Positions 43,401-50,700 are shown, counted from the stretch's first letter. The stretch: DNA of 63,074 nucleotides from Pseudobutyrivibrio sp. (GCF_017471675.1 NZ_JAFUSK010000026.1:1-63074); one strand, 5' to 3'. The notes: generated by a model from the letters alone, not told the origin. Program-made: numbers and translations.

Positions 43401-45170
43401 TGTTATTACATTAGAAGAACTTGGGTCTAAAGCCCAATTAATTGTTCTTTCTGCAGTAGCCTCACTTAAAATAGCTGTCAATGTATCTGTTTCTCCAATA
43501 GCATATACTACTGTATTTTCAGAAGCTAATTTATCGTTTTCTGATTTTACCGAAGCTATAGTATAAGAATCGCTTGGTGTATCTGTTACTTCAAGCGTGT
43601 AATCACTTGGATTTGTGCTACTAGTTGTTACCACGAAAATACCATTGTGCTCTGTCTCAGCCTTCCAAGTATCACCCTTACTAATATAAGTTGAAGAGTC
43701 ACTTCCATTATTAAATTTGAAATATACATGGTTACTTGGTGATGATTCAAATGCTACAACGACTGAATAGCTATATCCTCTTGATACATATCCGTTTCCT
43801 ACGCTCTTTTCTACTAACGGAATCTTTACAGTCTGCCATCCTACAGATGCTACTGTAACTTTATATGTTCCACTTGATTCGGATGCCAAATCTCCAGATG
43901 TTGGATTATCTGACGATGTTAAGTTCTTATATGATTTAGCAGTAAACACATAATCGCCAATTGCATCTGCATAGAAATCAAAACCTGCATAAGCTGCTCT
44001 TGTGTATGCATAAGCTGTATCAGCTGTTCCTATAAATGCAACTTGATTAATATCATTAATTTCTACCCAATCATTAGTATCTACTGTACCAGTTACATAA
44101 GTACTAAAATGCTCAGCCTCAAAGCTTACATCCTCTCCAGATGCATCAGCTGCTATCTCAGTTACGCTGTAGTCATCTTCAATTCTAAATACTGTTACTT
44201 CCTCATCTGGAACCTCTTCTAGCTTGTTAACTGATTCAAATGTAACCTTTACAGCGTTGTTATCATAGTCTGGTTGATACTTGTTTCCATAACGGTCATA
44301 GATTGTGATGTCATATGCAGCGTATGCCTTGAATACACCCTCATCCAGGCTATCATTTACTATATTTTCAATTGCCTTCTTGCCTACGTAGTAAATTGTT
44401 ACGTCTGCATTTCTTGGCATATTACCTTCTACTGTTACAGTTGTTCCAAGGATTTCCTTAGAGAATGTCTGGAACACTAGCGAATTATCTTCGTAACCAC
44501 ACTTGCGGCATACTCCGTTTTCATCGTAGTCGCAGTCCTCCTGCTCTCCTTCCTCGCCGCACTTAGTGCACTTTCTAAAATGCGTACCATTTCCATTAGA
44601 AACATATTTCCATTCGTGCTCACACTCTTCTTCCTCTTCTTTAACTAATTCCTCTTCATCCTCTGTTTCTTCATCATCGATTCCCTCTTCCTTATCTTTC
44701 GCATCAGGATCTTCTATATCTTCTTCATTAGTCTTATCAGTTTCTGGTTTATCTATATTTTCAGGGTTAGGGGTAACTTCTGCATCATCAATAGACTCCT
44801 TTGGTTCTGCTGGAGTCTCTGGGCTTGGCTGGTTTTCAGTTGGAACAACTACAGGGTTTCCATTTTCATCAACTGTAGGCTGTGGTTCTGTTGGTATCTC
44901 AGCTTCATTAGTCGCTGGTTCTACTACCTGTTCTGGCTCTGCTGGTGTCTGCTGCTCTTCTGTTGCAGGCTCCTGTGGTATATCCACTGCTTCTGGCGCA
45001 GGCGCAGCTTCAGGTGCCGAACTACTGTCACCTGTTTCCACACTTTCCTCCGTAATTATTTCATCGCTTGTTGCCAATGAGAAGAAATCATTTCCCATCA
45101 TTGTTGTCACAAGCAACATGGCCAGCAAAAATGCTGTCAATCTTTTGAAGAAATTTAATCTGTTGTTCAT
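34488..45170 (-). CDS. Giant secreted repeat adhesin-like protein (3560 aa)
   Basis: A 3560-residue secreted protein. Signal peptide (residues ~1-33), Pro/Glu/Thr-rich acidic linker (~35-182), then a Cys/His cluster (C183, H185, H197, C201, C204, C213, C221, C224) that could bind zinc. Most of the rest is a long series of degenerate beta-rich modules of roughly 80-110 residues. They are marked by Y-[TSD]-G-x3-x-P entries (YTGNPIEP, YTGKNLAP, YTGSFIEP, YTGNAVEP), D-Y-x-[VI]-x-Y cores and G-x-Y-x-G turns; at least a dozen can be counted by eye. Two fibronectin type III-like modules close the protein. No sorting signal or TM is visible at the C-terminus (ends SEYVEAVIQ). An upstream extension of 50 codons lacks a signal; the ATG at 45170 has AAGGGG and the signal peptide. 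Likely a wall-associated adhesin or substrate binder. Confidence 0.88.
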   Translation of the reverse strand: MNNRLNFFKRLTAFLLAMLLVTTMMGNDFFSLATSDEIITEESVETGDSSSAPEAAPAPEAVDIPQEPATEEQQTPAEPEQVVEPATNEAEIPTEPQPTVDENGNPVVVPTENQPSPETPAEPKESIDDAEVTPNPENIDKPETDKTNEEDIEDPDAKDKEEGIDDEETEDEEELVKEEEEECEHEWKYVSNGNGTHFRKCTKCGEEGEQEDCDYDENGVCRKCGYEDNSLVFQTFSKEILGTTVTVEGNMPRNADVTIYYVGKKAIENIVNDSLDEGVFKAYAAYDITIYDRYGNKYQPDYDNNAVKVTFESVNKLEEVPDEEVTVFRIEDDYSVTEIAADASGEDVSFEAEHFSTYVTGTVDTNDWVEINDINQVAFIGTADTAYAYTRAAYAGFDFYADAIGDYVFTAKSYKNLTSSDNPTSGDLASESSGTYKVTVASVGWQTVKIPLVEKSVGNGYVSRGYSYSVVVAFESSPSNHVYFKFNNGSDSSTYISKGDTWKAETEHNGIFVVTTSSTNPSDYTLEVTDTPSDSYTIASVKSENDKLASENTVVYAIGETDTLTAILSEATAERTINWALDPSSSNVITLSSVSNNPMATKITAANPGSVKLNATYKGSTFSITVNVVDIKIGGDSSVEGTASHSEKYTGTNIVPTVAVNTTDAGGTVNSYYYLSDTTVKSAPNGTGAISVSSLTYPYTITRCDSATNINAGTASINIKYYYSASKVYSYDRLFTITALDVSTQNAAGKDAFDTAEFVVENGVVVDVKKVNENGVLTATPVFSDGDITVTLEGTPVFSSTGIKYTYRVVGHNNFTGQVDVVKEISGSDISQIVRAEIKTDSPLYYYEYTGKAYSLNDYVNGDNWTDLAFYDMQGNELPAGTINKNNATATINTSGTTDGDSINAGAKEIVISPTSGFSGSIVVPFTIYPRSLSEVEIHWVNGTGKFSYTGNPIEPQECTYGTTDKDFYVTLNVSGDSGDEIRIDNTNQQEYKISYLPANNHTKITDSPTLMLTATGKNFENLSTQSLGYTIQASYDLNMTVRIIDGGTYNGTYDKRDGNGYYQTGYQKYYDTTNSIPTIKVLVGGNTISLSTDYDIEVDDDASAPNGSSDLSPSVGTKYIKVTAKAGGKYEGGGTVIATYTVVPRPINSAVITVTDKTSTRDKIFNNSIWGLVIAESDADTDYDLKINYGNTYLKYGDDYTIEYSGDQVNVGTVTYTVTGKGNYTGSLPSKSFTIKPASLAENTGTAVATLDFTNPVLSLSYDGNPKYPTVNVKVNNSTFTETYKYKEATLESTNFTVSYENNTALSTTNSPAKVTVTGKNNLTGSVVLTFNITSSKDKYQISINGKAADLYSEEKFESDHYREYYCDLNAVYNGTTNYGAPVVINPATNEVLNKNGRKTDYGYAYYNTDKVNPSKPYSTATWPYLKITGINSFDGNDAIVYFKILPVSIADATINFESNNSKLDYDANNVVVPTFTITYGNTPLTLGTDYEVTCFDDEACTVPATKKAGKKYAVITGKGIYEGEVIKAYTVGVDISDALVRIIEPTDSNPAIFVPSEEERNAGTFAANNNSDASNPFKGVKWRENKAAKIELYDGATKIEPENLNAAEVTSKFKDASGGVSYVARNSKDKEDYNYNVITYTVSAKEGASKYFGSTTIYYEIQPQSIIIGNGMDWESTSSVIYYDGNAGEYRPKFVLKYGNDAYSLVGGEDYVPYPVNIGTPADYESVIDKPVYTVYGVGNFTDSYNMNNLKVERGYVIVTAKWSDDTDGSYTETTSSATTTKDLGAIYAYKENKAQCPEITLTATNGTTKLVKGTDYDITYPTEAEQKGQTKLDEDLTIKINIKGANYVAQTITITYKIASNNIKDFYGTLSDIPYTATTVDINTVKKATLKLATTKGGAELTKGIDFELVETDAETQEAKFQAQFGNTYDKAVVTESLPSYQTNYIFVKGIGIYSGYCRIPFSIILDLGNDAYTKVSMPKDSYELGDDGKPTGTEYVPTIMYRDVNGAQDTYTKQLTAPEVQVSETDGTTTTKTLTNYTITRDREGKPGPDGSIAVTGAYNCTGTAKNVQSVNAKDVCFQIRLSNYGDLAISGNGIYTYTGSAVIPAINGLIDIGAVAAPVTVNADQTITIHNGDGTDYALTYEYTDGKVTNTAIKAGKWKVNVVPTTTSRFFIPGTSKSLEFYIKYDLDNATMTFANASYDTDDPSNPPKVGYTGNPYSFTDNVTITDYDGTTEIYSKDNNALVTLNPTEKTDMGTYTITATAKDSDYCYGTCTAKFAISGISLADAAVTLEYDSKEYTGKNLAPKATVKIQNGAITLTENTDYTVKYEDNINAGTARVLISGINNYSGSITKTFTITKKDLSGCTVSFGDAYYVGNAAGLNVEPTVTVKNGTVELRSGVDYKEITSADFANNGSIATAVLNGNTEESSWTMRPSVTITATANGNYTGSITAKFTIEKLDIETNQAVNIAATSAEFTGDVIDPYEAVALSVTYKNVETPLVKYETATGNGDYSIEILDSAGNAVTSLISMGLYKMIITGKNSCTGERIIDFTVTQRSLPNNYHYYYSTEKPGFEGTWRELTTADFDTAENYKPGFVTEGGLANDKLKIYIYDCTTVKAGEDNVPEIAIIDAGVKDPDDSSKNYELIKEKDYTVTVSNAQKAGTAEWNRAATEDKHATVADTSPAITITGQGDYTGSITLPFNIGKNINNQGLKITYSVNGTDYAYDASFGTYSSTSPRWQYTYNGTAQVPVVKVTTSSDVRLSSTKDYTVSYTDGVGNDDSSINAGYKYVVITGKGDYCGTMIQRYQINRKKITAEPVIMNPKTTAAGGTYFTTEVNPYAADKTDAGTYGNPVLTFRLTGLNKLTDETAKKYLAAHGLKTDDDNNQTADYVGYYYGIYSGTAIKPEITVYDNTLGTAGTTTKQIAGGDDGDLDINYLNDNTKTLFNDDGTILRCGEVTIGFKANTNTLESTSKGNYYVGSESAKYRFRYIIVARDITSDDFVAEFVEGLDKPQDYTGSFIEPEVSVTNGGSPLVKYDESTDEGDYKLTYEDNVIPGTATVTITGVNNYTGTKTLHFDIMGNLNNDTVECSKDDNGNYIKGAPKQIYTGTSITKGNPQIYLMLEGTTDYPEDVILTYGEEYMVSGVGDTDNYVSYGTIIYSGVEAKYWKGDKSVYYDIEFNESEIHVNNNEGDYKFTGFPIVPKFTLNVSTAEIKSTKYYQNSKEIDPTADADKQYFTNNGTIDVVITYDVGNKKGNTATTQYNIVPRPIEECNVEYAKDFHRYTGNAVEPAFSISIISKNLQTDKEQIYTDLQVFDEATNTGDYTVDYGNFVYSTSEDDCYITLTGKSDKLEGTATYPYTISLQAVANLRVTENTGDSMTVKWVKDLFSDGTQLKFEVMNSDGTYKDYMVTRIAGNGNEYKLEGLKGSTTYRITATAYANPATGVTIYSDDKTIEKTTDVEKSSITVKRSSSDPTRATVTLPSDGDVVIYYIYRSTDTTSKGTLCAILPRDTGAYTNTNLNSGTTYYYYVVGYGFSSTTGKLEQVNQSEYVEAVIQ

Positions 45171-45371
45171 AGGCCAATTCCCCTTTGCGTTACCCATTTC
45201 TAACATCTTTTCTAATAAGTGTTTTGCAGTGCTTGCCCTAATTTTGGATACAAAAAATAGACATGGACATTCCACTACAATTTCCATATCGGAAAATCTC
45301 ATTATTAAGTTTATAGACAACCCGCGTTATAAATATGAATTTTCTATGAAATATATATTAAGAATTTAACT

Positions 45372-45983
45372 CTAGATATCTACTAAACACTTGAACAACA
45401 GCTCTTCGAATGGAGCGTAGTTCAGCACAGAGCTTTCCTTGCTGGCAAGTATCATATCATTCTTAGTAGTCTTTGAAAAATCAATATCGAAATGTTTACT
45501 GTTCTTGCAGATGTATTCAATGAACACCCTCTGAGCCCTGCCGTTACCCTCTCTGAATGGGTGAATCATGTTAATCTCACCAATCAGGTATGCCAGTCTT
45601 TTAGACATAACTATCTTGTCATCCACATCCAATAAATAATTGTTCTGGATTATCCACTCCTGCACCTTATTAAATTCGATTTCAATGAATTGTGTCAGGC
45701 AGAAAATGGTGCCCTTTGAAATATCAACTGTGCGAATCTCCCCAGCCCAATCATAGATATCCTGGAACAGATACTTATGAATAGCCTGCAAATGCTTTAA
45801 AGAAAAATCGCCAGGTATAGGACGCTTGACGATTTCAAAATACCGCGCTGAACTAAGCTCCTGTTCTACCTTAAAGAGCTCATCCTTATCGCGAATATCC
45901 AATTTGTTCTTTAGGATATGAGTGTGTGGATAACAGTACTGGCCGTTATCTTCGTACTCATAACGGTAATATTCATCCATCAT
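45372..45983 (-). CDS. Fic-domain toxin
   Basis: A 203-residue Fic protein. The active-site motif HPFREGNGRAQR begins at His141 and matches HxFx(D/E)GNGRxxR fully, so AMP transfer from ATP to a target protein is expected. Upstream, IYDWAGEIRTVDISKG is the typical alpha-helix/flap region. No inhibitory (S/T)xxxE(G/N) helix is inside the protein, so control should come from the separate antitoxin encoded 4 bp upstream. Together they form a class I (VbhT/VbhA-like) Fic system, usually toxic to DNA gyrase/topoisomerase IV in known cases. The target here is unknown. Confidence 0.93.
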   Translation of the reverse strand: MMDEYYRYEYEDNGQYCYPHTHILKNKLDIRDKDELFKVEQELSSARYFEIVKRPIPGDFSLKHLQAIHKYLFQDIYDWAGEIRTVDISKGTIFCLTQFIEIEFNKVQEWIIQNNYLLDVDDKIVMSKRLAYLIGEINMIHPFREGNGRAQRVFIEYICKNSKHFDIDFSKTTKNDMILASKESSVLNYAPFEELLFKCLVDI

Positions 45984-45987
45984 AGGC

Positions 45988-46152
45988 TTATCCTACTGAA
46001 ACATACCTTGATGTAATCTCACGGACTACATCCTCTACATCAACCTCATTTTCAATAATCATTCTGCCTCGCTCTAGCTCCTGAGGTGTCAGAATCATAT
46101 CCTCCATCGCAAAAGAAGCTGATACACTAGCGATTTTCTCATCTGTAGACAT
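45988..46152 (-). CDS. VbhA-type Fic antitoxin
   Basis: A 54-residue protein: SVSASFAMEDMILTPQELERG is the inhibitory helix region, followed by the typical conserved tail ending EITSRY. In VbhA-like antitoxins the motif is (S/T)xxxE(G/N); here it reads SFAMED, so the glutamate that blocks ATP gamma-phosphate binding is kept but Gly/Asn is replaced by Asp. A longer frame with TTG at 46227 exists, but GGAG seven bases before the ATG at 46150-46152 decides the start. It precedes the Fic gene, the usual antitoxin-first order. Confidence 0.87.
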   Translation of the reverse strand: MSTDEKIASVSASFAMEDMILTPQELERGRMIIENEVDVEDVVREITSRYVSVG

Positions 46153-46238
46153 TAGTCTCTCCTTATTTATCGGTCTAATTTCCATATTTTCTAACCATTC
46201 CCCTAAATATTCACTTCGTACCTTCAAAATATGGTTTT

Positions 46239-46244
46239 ATTATA
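46239..46244 (-). promoter_or_regulatory. -10 box for antitoxin-fic operon
   Basis: TATAAT on the minus strand at 46239-46244 with only an A/T-rich -35. It would produce an ~80-nt leader before the antitoxin start, which also argues against the TTG at 46227. Confidence 0.45.
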
Positions 46245-46279
46245 GCATATTTAAATATCTTTAAAAACCTAGTTCACAA

Positions 46280-46317
46280 AAAGGCTGTAGTTGATATTTC
46301 TATCAACTACAGCCTTT
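46280..46317 (-). terminator. Terminator of ABC exporter operon
   Basis: Perfect 17-bp arms starting AAAGGCTGTAGTTGATA (46280-46296), with a 4-nt loop and the reverse complement at 46301-46317. On the minus strand T5 follows. It lies directly after the ABC transporter stop codon. Confidence 0.92.
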
Positions 46318-46320
46318 ATT

Positions 46321-48231
46321 TTAAGCATTTTGAATCTTTCCTGTATATAACTGGTAGTACTTACCACCCTCTGCGATAAGCTCCTCGTGGTTGCCTCGCT
46401 CAATGATACGGCCCTGATCAAGAACCATGATGCAATCAGAGTTTCTGATTGTTGAAAGTCTGTGGGCGATAACAAATGTAGTACGTCCATGCATCAGCTT
46501 ATCCATACCATCCTGTACAATCTTCTCTGTACGGGTATCGATAGAAGATGTAGCCTCATCAAGGATAAGCACTGGTGGATCTGCAATTGCAGCACGTGCA
46601 ATAGCAAGCAGCTGTCTCTGTCCCTGGGAAAGGTTACCACCATCTCCCTTGATTACTGTATCGTAGCCCTGTGGCAATCTGCGGATAAAGCTATCTGCAT
46701 TTGCAAGCTTAGCTGCTGCAATAACCTCTTCTTCTGTAGCATCCAGCTTTCCGTAGCGGATGTTGTCTGCAATAGTTCCTGTAAACAAATGTGTATCCTG
46801 AAGTACGATACCAAGTGAACGACGTAAATCTGCCTTCTTAATCTTGTTAATGTTGATTCCATCGTATCTGATTTTACCATCAGCGATATCGTAAAATCTG
46901 TTGATAAGGTTTGTGATTGTTGTCTTTCCGGCACCTGTTGCACCTACAAAGGCTATCTTCTGACCTGGTGTTGCAAACAGCTTGATGTTGTGAAGTACTG
47001 TCTTATCAGGATTGTAAGCGAAATCCACATCATCAAATACAATGTCACCAGTAAGCTTCACGTAAGTTGTGGTGCCCTCTGCCTTGTGATAGTGCTTCCA
47101 AGCCCACATTCCTGTACGCTCCTCGCACTCAACGATTTCACCGTTTTCTTCCTTGGCATTTACAAGCATTACATAGCCTTCATCTGTCTCTGGCTTTTCA
47201 TCGATAAGGCCAAATACACGCTCGGCACCAGCCATAGCAAGTACGATAGACTGGAACTGCTGTGATACCTGCATGATAGGCATGATAAATGAACGGGTAA
47301 ACTGAAGGAATGATACGAGTGCTCCAAGTGTAAGTCCAGTCCATCCATTAAGAGCAAGTGTTCCACCAACAACAGCGCAGATAACATAGTTTACATTACC
47401 AAGCTGTGCATTTACAGGTCCTAAGCAGTTTGCTAATCTGTTGGCTCTGTATGAATTATTGTATAGCTGCTCATTTAAATCCTTAAATTTATCAATTACT
47501 TCATCCTCATGGCAGAATACCTTAACAACCTTCTGACCATTCATGATTTCTTCGATGTTACCGTTTACTGCACCAAGAGCCTTCTGCTGCTCACGGAAGT
47601 ACTTACCTGATGTACCTGCAAGTGTCTTAGTAATAAGAATAATTACAACAATCATTGCGATTGTAACACCTGTAAGTGTTGGTGATAACATAAGCATGTA
47701 CACAAACACTGTCACAATAGTGATTGCACTGTTAAACATCTGTGGGAATGACTGCGAAATCATCTGACGCAGTGTATCAATATCGTTTGTGTAGATAGAC
47801 ATGATATCACCGTGTGCATGTGTATCGAAGTAGCGGATTGGTAAATCCTCCATCTTCTCAAACATCTCGTCACGAAGGTCTCTAAGTGTTCCCTGACCTA
47901 CGAAAATCATAATCCAGTTGTAAGCAAATGTTGCTGCGATACCTACTGCATAATATCCAATCAAGTGGAAGATGGCAGCCTTAAGTGGGCCAAAGTCCTT
48001 GCTTCCAGTTTCAAGCATTGGAAGGATGTAGGAATCGATAAGCTGCTGCATAAATGCTGTTCCCTTGGCATTACATATTACCGATAGGAAGATGCAGATT
48101 ACTACTGCAACAAGGTGGATTGGATATCTTCCACCAACATATTTTACAAGGCGGCCTAAAACTCCTCGTCTAGCGGCCTTTTGTTCTTTTGTCAGCTTTG
48201 GTACTGATCCTGGTTGTGGTCCTCTAGGCAT
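46321..48231 (-). CDS. ABC exporter subunit with intact ATP site
   Basis: A 636-residue half-transporter with a six-TM exporter domain (residues ~30-330) and a nucleotide-binding domain. The motifs are canonical: Walker A GATGAGKTT, signature LSQGQRQ and Walker B VLILDEATSSID with the catalytic Glu. An extra ~30-residue insertion sits before the NBD (ENGEIVECEERTGMWAWKHY). It overlaps the preceding ABC gene by 1 bp (TAATG), indicating a heterodimer. MarR-linked exporters of this kind often pump drugs or peptides; the substrate is not evident. Confidence 0.94.
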   Translation of the reverse strand: MPRGPQPGSVPKLTKEQKAARRGVLGRLVKYVGGRYPIHLVAVVICIFLSVICNAKGTAFMQQLIDSYILPMLETGSKDFGPLKAAIFHLIGYYAVGIAATFAYNWIMIFVGQGTLRDLRDEMFEKMEDLPIRYFDTHAHGDIMSIYTNDIDTLRQMISQSFPQMFNSAITIVTVFVYMLMLSPTLTGVTIAMIVVIILITKTLAGTSGKYFREQQKALGAVNGNIEEIMNGQKVVKVFCHEDEVIDKFKDLNEQLYNNSYRANRLANCLGPVNAQLGNVNYVICAVVGGTLALNGWTGLTLGALVSFLQFTRSFIMPIMQVSQQFQSIVLAMAGAERVFGLIDEKPETDEGYVMLVNAKEENGEIVECEERTGMWAWKHYHKAEGTTTYVKLTGDIVFDDVDFAYNPDKTVLHNIKLFATPGQKIAFVGATGAGKTTITNLINRFYDIADGKIRYDGININKIKKADLRRSLGIVLQDTHLFTGTIADNIRYGKLDATEEEVIAAAKLANADSFIRRLPQGYDTVIKGDGGNLSQGQRQLLAIARAAIADPPVLILDEATSSIDTRTEKIVQDGMDKLMHGRTTFVIAHRLSTIRNSDCIMVLDQGRIIERGNHEELIAEGGKYYQLYTGKIQNA

Positions 48232-49994
48232 TAGTCCTCGCCTCCTTCCTCTGCTTTATCGAAGTCGCCGCTGCCGGCGCCTGTCTGCTGCTCAAATATT
48301 TCTTTGTATATCTCATTTCTGGCCATAAGCTCATCATGAGTGCCAAAATCGTTAACCTTACCATCATCCATAACAATGATTCTATCTGCATCCATTACTG
48401 ATGAAATACGTTGCGCAATAATAAGCTTTGTTGTGTTTGGAATCTCTTCTCTGAAAGCACGTCTAATACTTGCATCTGTTGCTGTATCAACAGCAGATGT
48501 AGAATCATCAAGGATAAGGATTCTTGGTTTCTTAAGAAGAGCTCTTGCAATACATAATCTCTGACGCTGCCCACCAGATACGTTGGTACCGCCCTGCTCG
48601 ATATAAGTATCATAGCCATCTAGGAACTTCTCGATGAATTCATCTGCACAGGCAAGCTTTGCTGCACGTCTTACTTCTTCATCTGTTGCATTCTTGTCAC
48701 CCCAGCGAAGGTTCTCTGCAATAGTTCCAGAGAAGAGCACGTTGTTCTGAAGCACTACAGAAACCTGGTTTCTGATTGTCTCCACATCATAATCCTTTAC
48801 ATTGTGGCCACCTACGATTACCTCGCCTTCGTCCACATCATATAGACGAGAAATCATAGATACCAATGTAGATTTTGCTGAACCTGTTCCACCTAACACA
48901 CCAATAGTCTCACCTGATTTAATATCAAGATTAATATGGTCTAGCACAGGTCTTTCAGCTGTCTTGTTATATCCAAATACCACATCCTTAAACTGGATTG
49001 AACCATCTGGTACCTCAAAAATTGGATTGTCGCCATTTGTAATAGTTGTCTTTTCCTCAAGTACCTCATATATACGCTTTATACTTGCTATAGACATTGT
49101 TATCATGATAAAAATCATAGCAAAGAACATAAGCGACATAAGAATATTCATGCAATATGAGAATAGGGATACAAGCTCACCTGTTGTAAGTGTTCCATCT
49201 ATAACAATAAAATGTGCTCCAAACCAGCTTATTAGTATGATACATACATATACAACCAAGTTCATCATTGGCATTGTTGTTGCAATCATCTTTTCAGCGC
49301 TTGTTGCGGCTTTATAAATGCCCTGGCTTGCAGTTGTAAATTTTGTCTTTTCAAAGGCCTCTCTTACGTATGCCTTTACAACCCTGATGCCTGTGATGTT
49401 TTCCTGCACAGATGCATTCAAATCATCATATTTTCTGAACAATGTTTCAAATAGCTTCCTGGTTACCACCATAACAAATCCCATAAACACCAGGATTATT
49501 ATCATGGCAATAAGGAAATTAGAAGCAAGCTTTGCATTTATCTTGAATGATAAAATCATTGCTACAATAACTGTTACTGGAGCTCTAAATCCCATTCTAA
49601 GAACCATGATGAAAGCGTTTTGCACATTTGTTACATCTGTTGTAAGACGTGTTACAAGACCTGCTGTTGAATACTTATCAATATTCTCAAATGAATATGT
49701 CTGGATATTCTCAAACATCTTGTTACGAAGGTTCTTAGCTAATCCTGCTGATGCCTTGGAACCAAGGACACCACCCATAACACCTCCGAAAAGTCCTATT
49801 ACCGCACAGATAAGCATGTATCCACCTATGCGATATATTTCACCCATATTTCCAGCTTCCACGCCCTTATCCACCAGGTCTGCAATAAGAAGTGGTATTA
49901 TCATTTCCATTGCTACCTCGAGAATCATAAATACAGGCGTAAGTATAGCTGAAAGAGTGTACTCTTTCGTCTCCTGTAATAATCTCTTAACCAA
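48231..49994 (-). CDS. ABC exporter subunit with degenerate ATP site
   Basis: A 587-residue half-transporter. The six-TM domain is followed by an NBD with Walker A GGTGSAKST (third Gly replaced by Ala), signature VSGGQRQ, and Walker B ILILDDSTSAVD, where the catalytic Glu is Asp. This is the non-catalytic half of asymmetric heterodimeric exporters. TTG start at 49992-49994 with GGAGG upstream. It lies 3 bp after the MarR gene and overlaps its partner, so the three form a self-regulated operon. Confidence 0.93.
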   Translation of the reverse strand: MVKRLLQETKEYTLSAILTPVFMILEVAMEMIIPLLIADLVDKGVEAGNMGEIYRIGGYMLICAVIGLFGGVMGGVLGSKASAGLAKNLRNKMFENIQTYSFENIDKYSTAGLVTRLTTDVTNVQNAFIMVLRMGFRAPVTVIVAMILSFKINAKLASNFLIAMIIILVFMGFVMVVTRKLFETLFRKYDDLNASVQENITGIRVVKAYVREAFEKTKFTTASQGIYKAATSAEKMIATTMPMMNLVVYVCIILISWFGAHFIVIDGTLTTGELVSLFSYCMNILMSLMFFAMIFIMITMSIASIKRIYEVLEEKTTITNGDNPIFEVPDGSIQFKDVVFGYNKTAERPVLDHINLDIKSGETIGVLGGTGSAKSTLVSMISRLYDVDEGEVIVGGHNVKDYDVETIRNQVSVVLQNNVLFSGTIAENLRWGDKNATDEEVRRAAKLACADEFIEKFLDGYDTYIEQGGTNVSGGQRQRLCIARALLKKPRILILDDSTSAVDTATDASIRRAFREEIPNTTKLIIAQRISSVMDADRIIVMDDGKVNDFGTHDELMARNEIYKEIFEQQTGAGSGDFDKAEEGGED

Positions 49995-49997
49995 TCT

Positions 49998-50480
49998 TTA
50001 GTCCTCCTTTTTTAGCATTATATGTGATTTATACTTTCTGACATTCTGCTGCATTTTATTTAACACCTTTGCAACAACCTCTTTTTCTTCCTCTGAAATG
50101 TCTTCCATCATAAAGTCTTCAACCTCCATTATCATAGCTTCGGTAATGAGGTTTAATTCACGACCCTTGGTTGTTACTACAATCTGCTTTTTTCTGCCGT
50201 CCCCGTCCACAGGCACCTTTTCGATTAAATCTTCCTTTTCAAATATCTGGATAATATCTGCTAATGTAGATTTTGGAAGATGAAAGATTTGCTCTAAATC
50301 TCGTTGGAAAATAGGCTCTGTCTGGCGGACAAAATAAGCTAACAGCCAGCCATACTTTGATGCTGCACTCAAACCCTTTGCATCCTTTAGCCCCCTGTTT
50401 ACCGCATTCTTCACTTCGCGGCTAAGGCAATCGCATAAAAAACCTAAATGTGTTCTACTATCAAATTCTTTATGGTCCAT
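49998..50480 (-). CDS. MarR-family regulator
   Basis: A 160-residue winged-helix regulator. The recognition region is FQRDLEQIFHLPKSTLADIIQIFEKE, and the wing VDGDGRKKQIVVTTKGREL shows the DxRxxx-type MarR wing. A longer frame to a TTG at 50573 exists, but that codon lies in the -35 box; the ATG at 50478-50480 has AAAGGAG and is chosen. Operator-like TTCG dyads lie between the promoter and the start, fitting autorepression of marR-ABC-ABC, relieved by a ligand. Confidence 0.92.
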   Translation of the reverse strand: MDHKEFDSRTHLGFLCDCLSREVKNAVNRGLKDAKGLSAASKYGWLLAYFVRQTEPIFQRDLEQIFHLPKSTLADIIQIFEKEDLIEKVPVDGDGRKKQIVVTTKGRELNLITEAMIMEVEDFMMEDISEEEKEVVAKVLNKMQQNVRKYKSHIMLKKED

Positions 50481-50508
50481 ACTTCTCCTTTCGTCCGAGT
50501 TCGGAATG

Positions 50509-50535
50509 TTCGAATCCGTATTGTCCGAATTCGAA
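50509..50535. promoter_or_regulatory. MarR-type operator
   Basis: TTCGAATCCG (50509-50518) and CGAATTCGAA (50526-50535) form an inverted repeat (9/10) with a 7-bp centre. A further dyad, CCGAGTTCGG (50495-50504), lies closer to the gene. Both are downstream of the -10 box, positioned to block transcription. Confidence 0.65.
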
Positions 50536-50544
50536 CTATTTCGT

Positions 50545-50573
50545 ATTATACACGTCAATTTGTGTTCATTCAA
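50545..50573 (-). promoter_or_regulatory. marR-ABC promoter
   Basis: Minus strand: -35 TTGAAT (50568-50573), 17-bp spacer, -10 TATAAT (50545-50550). Confidence 0.7.
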
Positions 50574-50604
50574 TAAACAAATTCTAAAAAATCTATTAAA
50601 AATT

Positions 50605-50632
50605 CCACGTGGGGTTTATTACGTGGTATAGT
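50605..50632 (+). promoter_or_regulatory. TetR operator-like dyad and -10 box
   Basis: CCACGT (50605-50610) and ACGTGG (50621-50626) form an inverted repeat directly followed by -10 TATAGT (50627-50632). This is the expected place for TetR autorepression. The -35 is poor. Confidence 0.5.
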
Positions 50633-50700
50633 AGACAAAGAGTATGAATCTATTATTTTGTCAGTATAAATAATTAATAATAGAAAAAAGGAGCGAAAAC

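Noticed and set aside
45171-45320. c-di-GMP-I (GEMM) riboswitch before the giant gene
   Set aside because: AGGGCAAGC and ACGCAAAGG fragments occur on the minus strand, but their spacing is wrong and the second helix would have to extend into the coding sequence.
45171-45320. N-terminal extension of the giant protein
   Set aside because: The 50 extra codons have no ribosome binding site, and would bury the signal peptide inside the protein.
44566-45369. Ser-rich plus-strand frame opposite the start of the giant gene
   Set aside because: It is the complement of the Glu/Pro-rich linker codons, which automatically yields long Ser/Thr frames.
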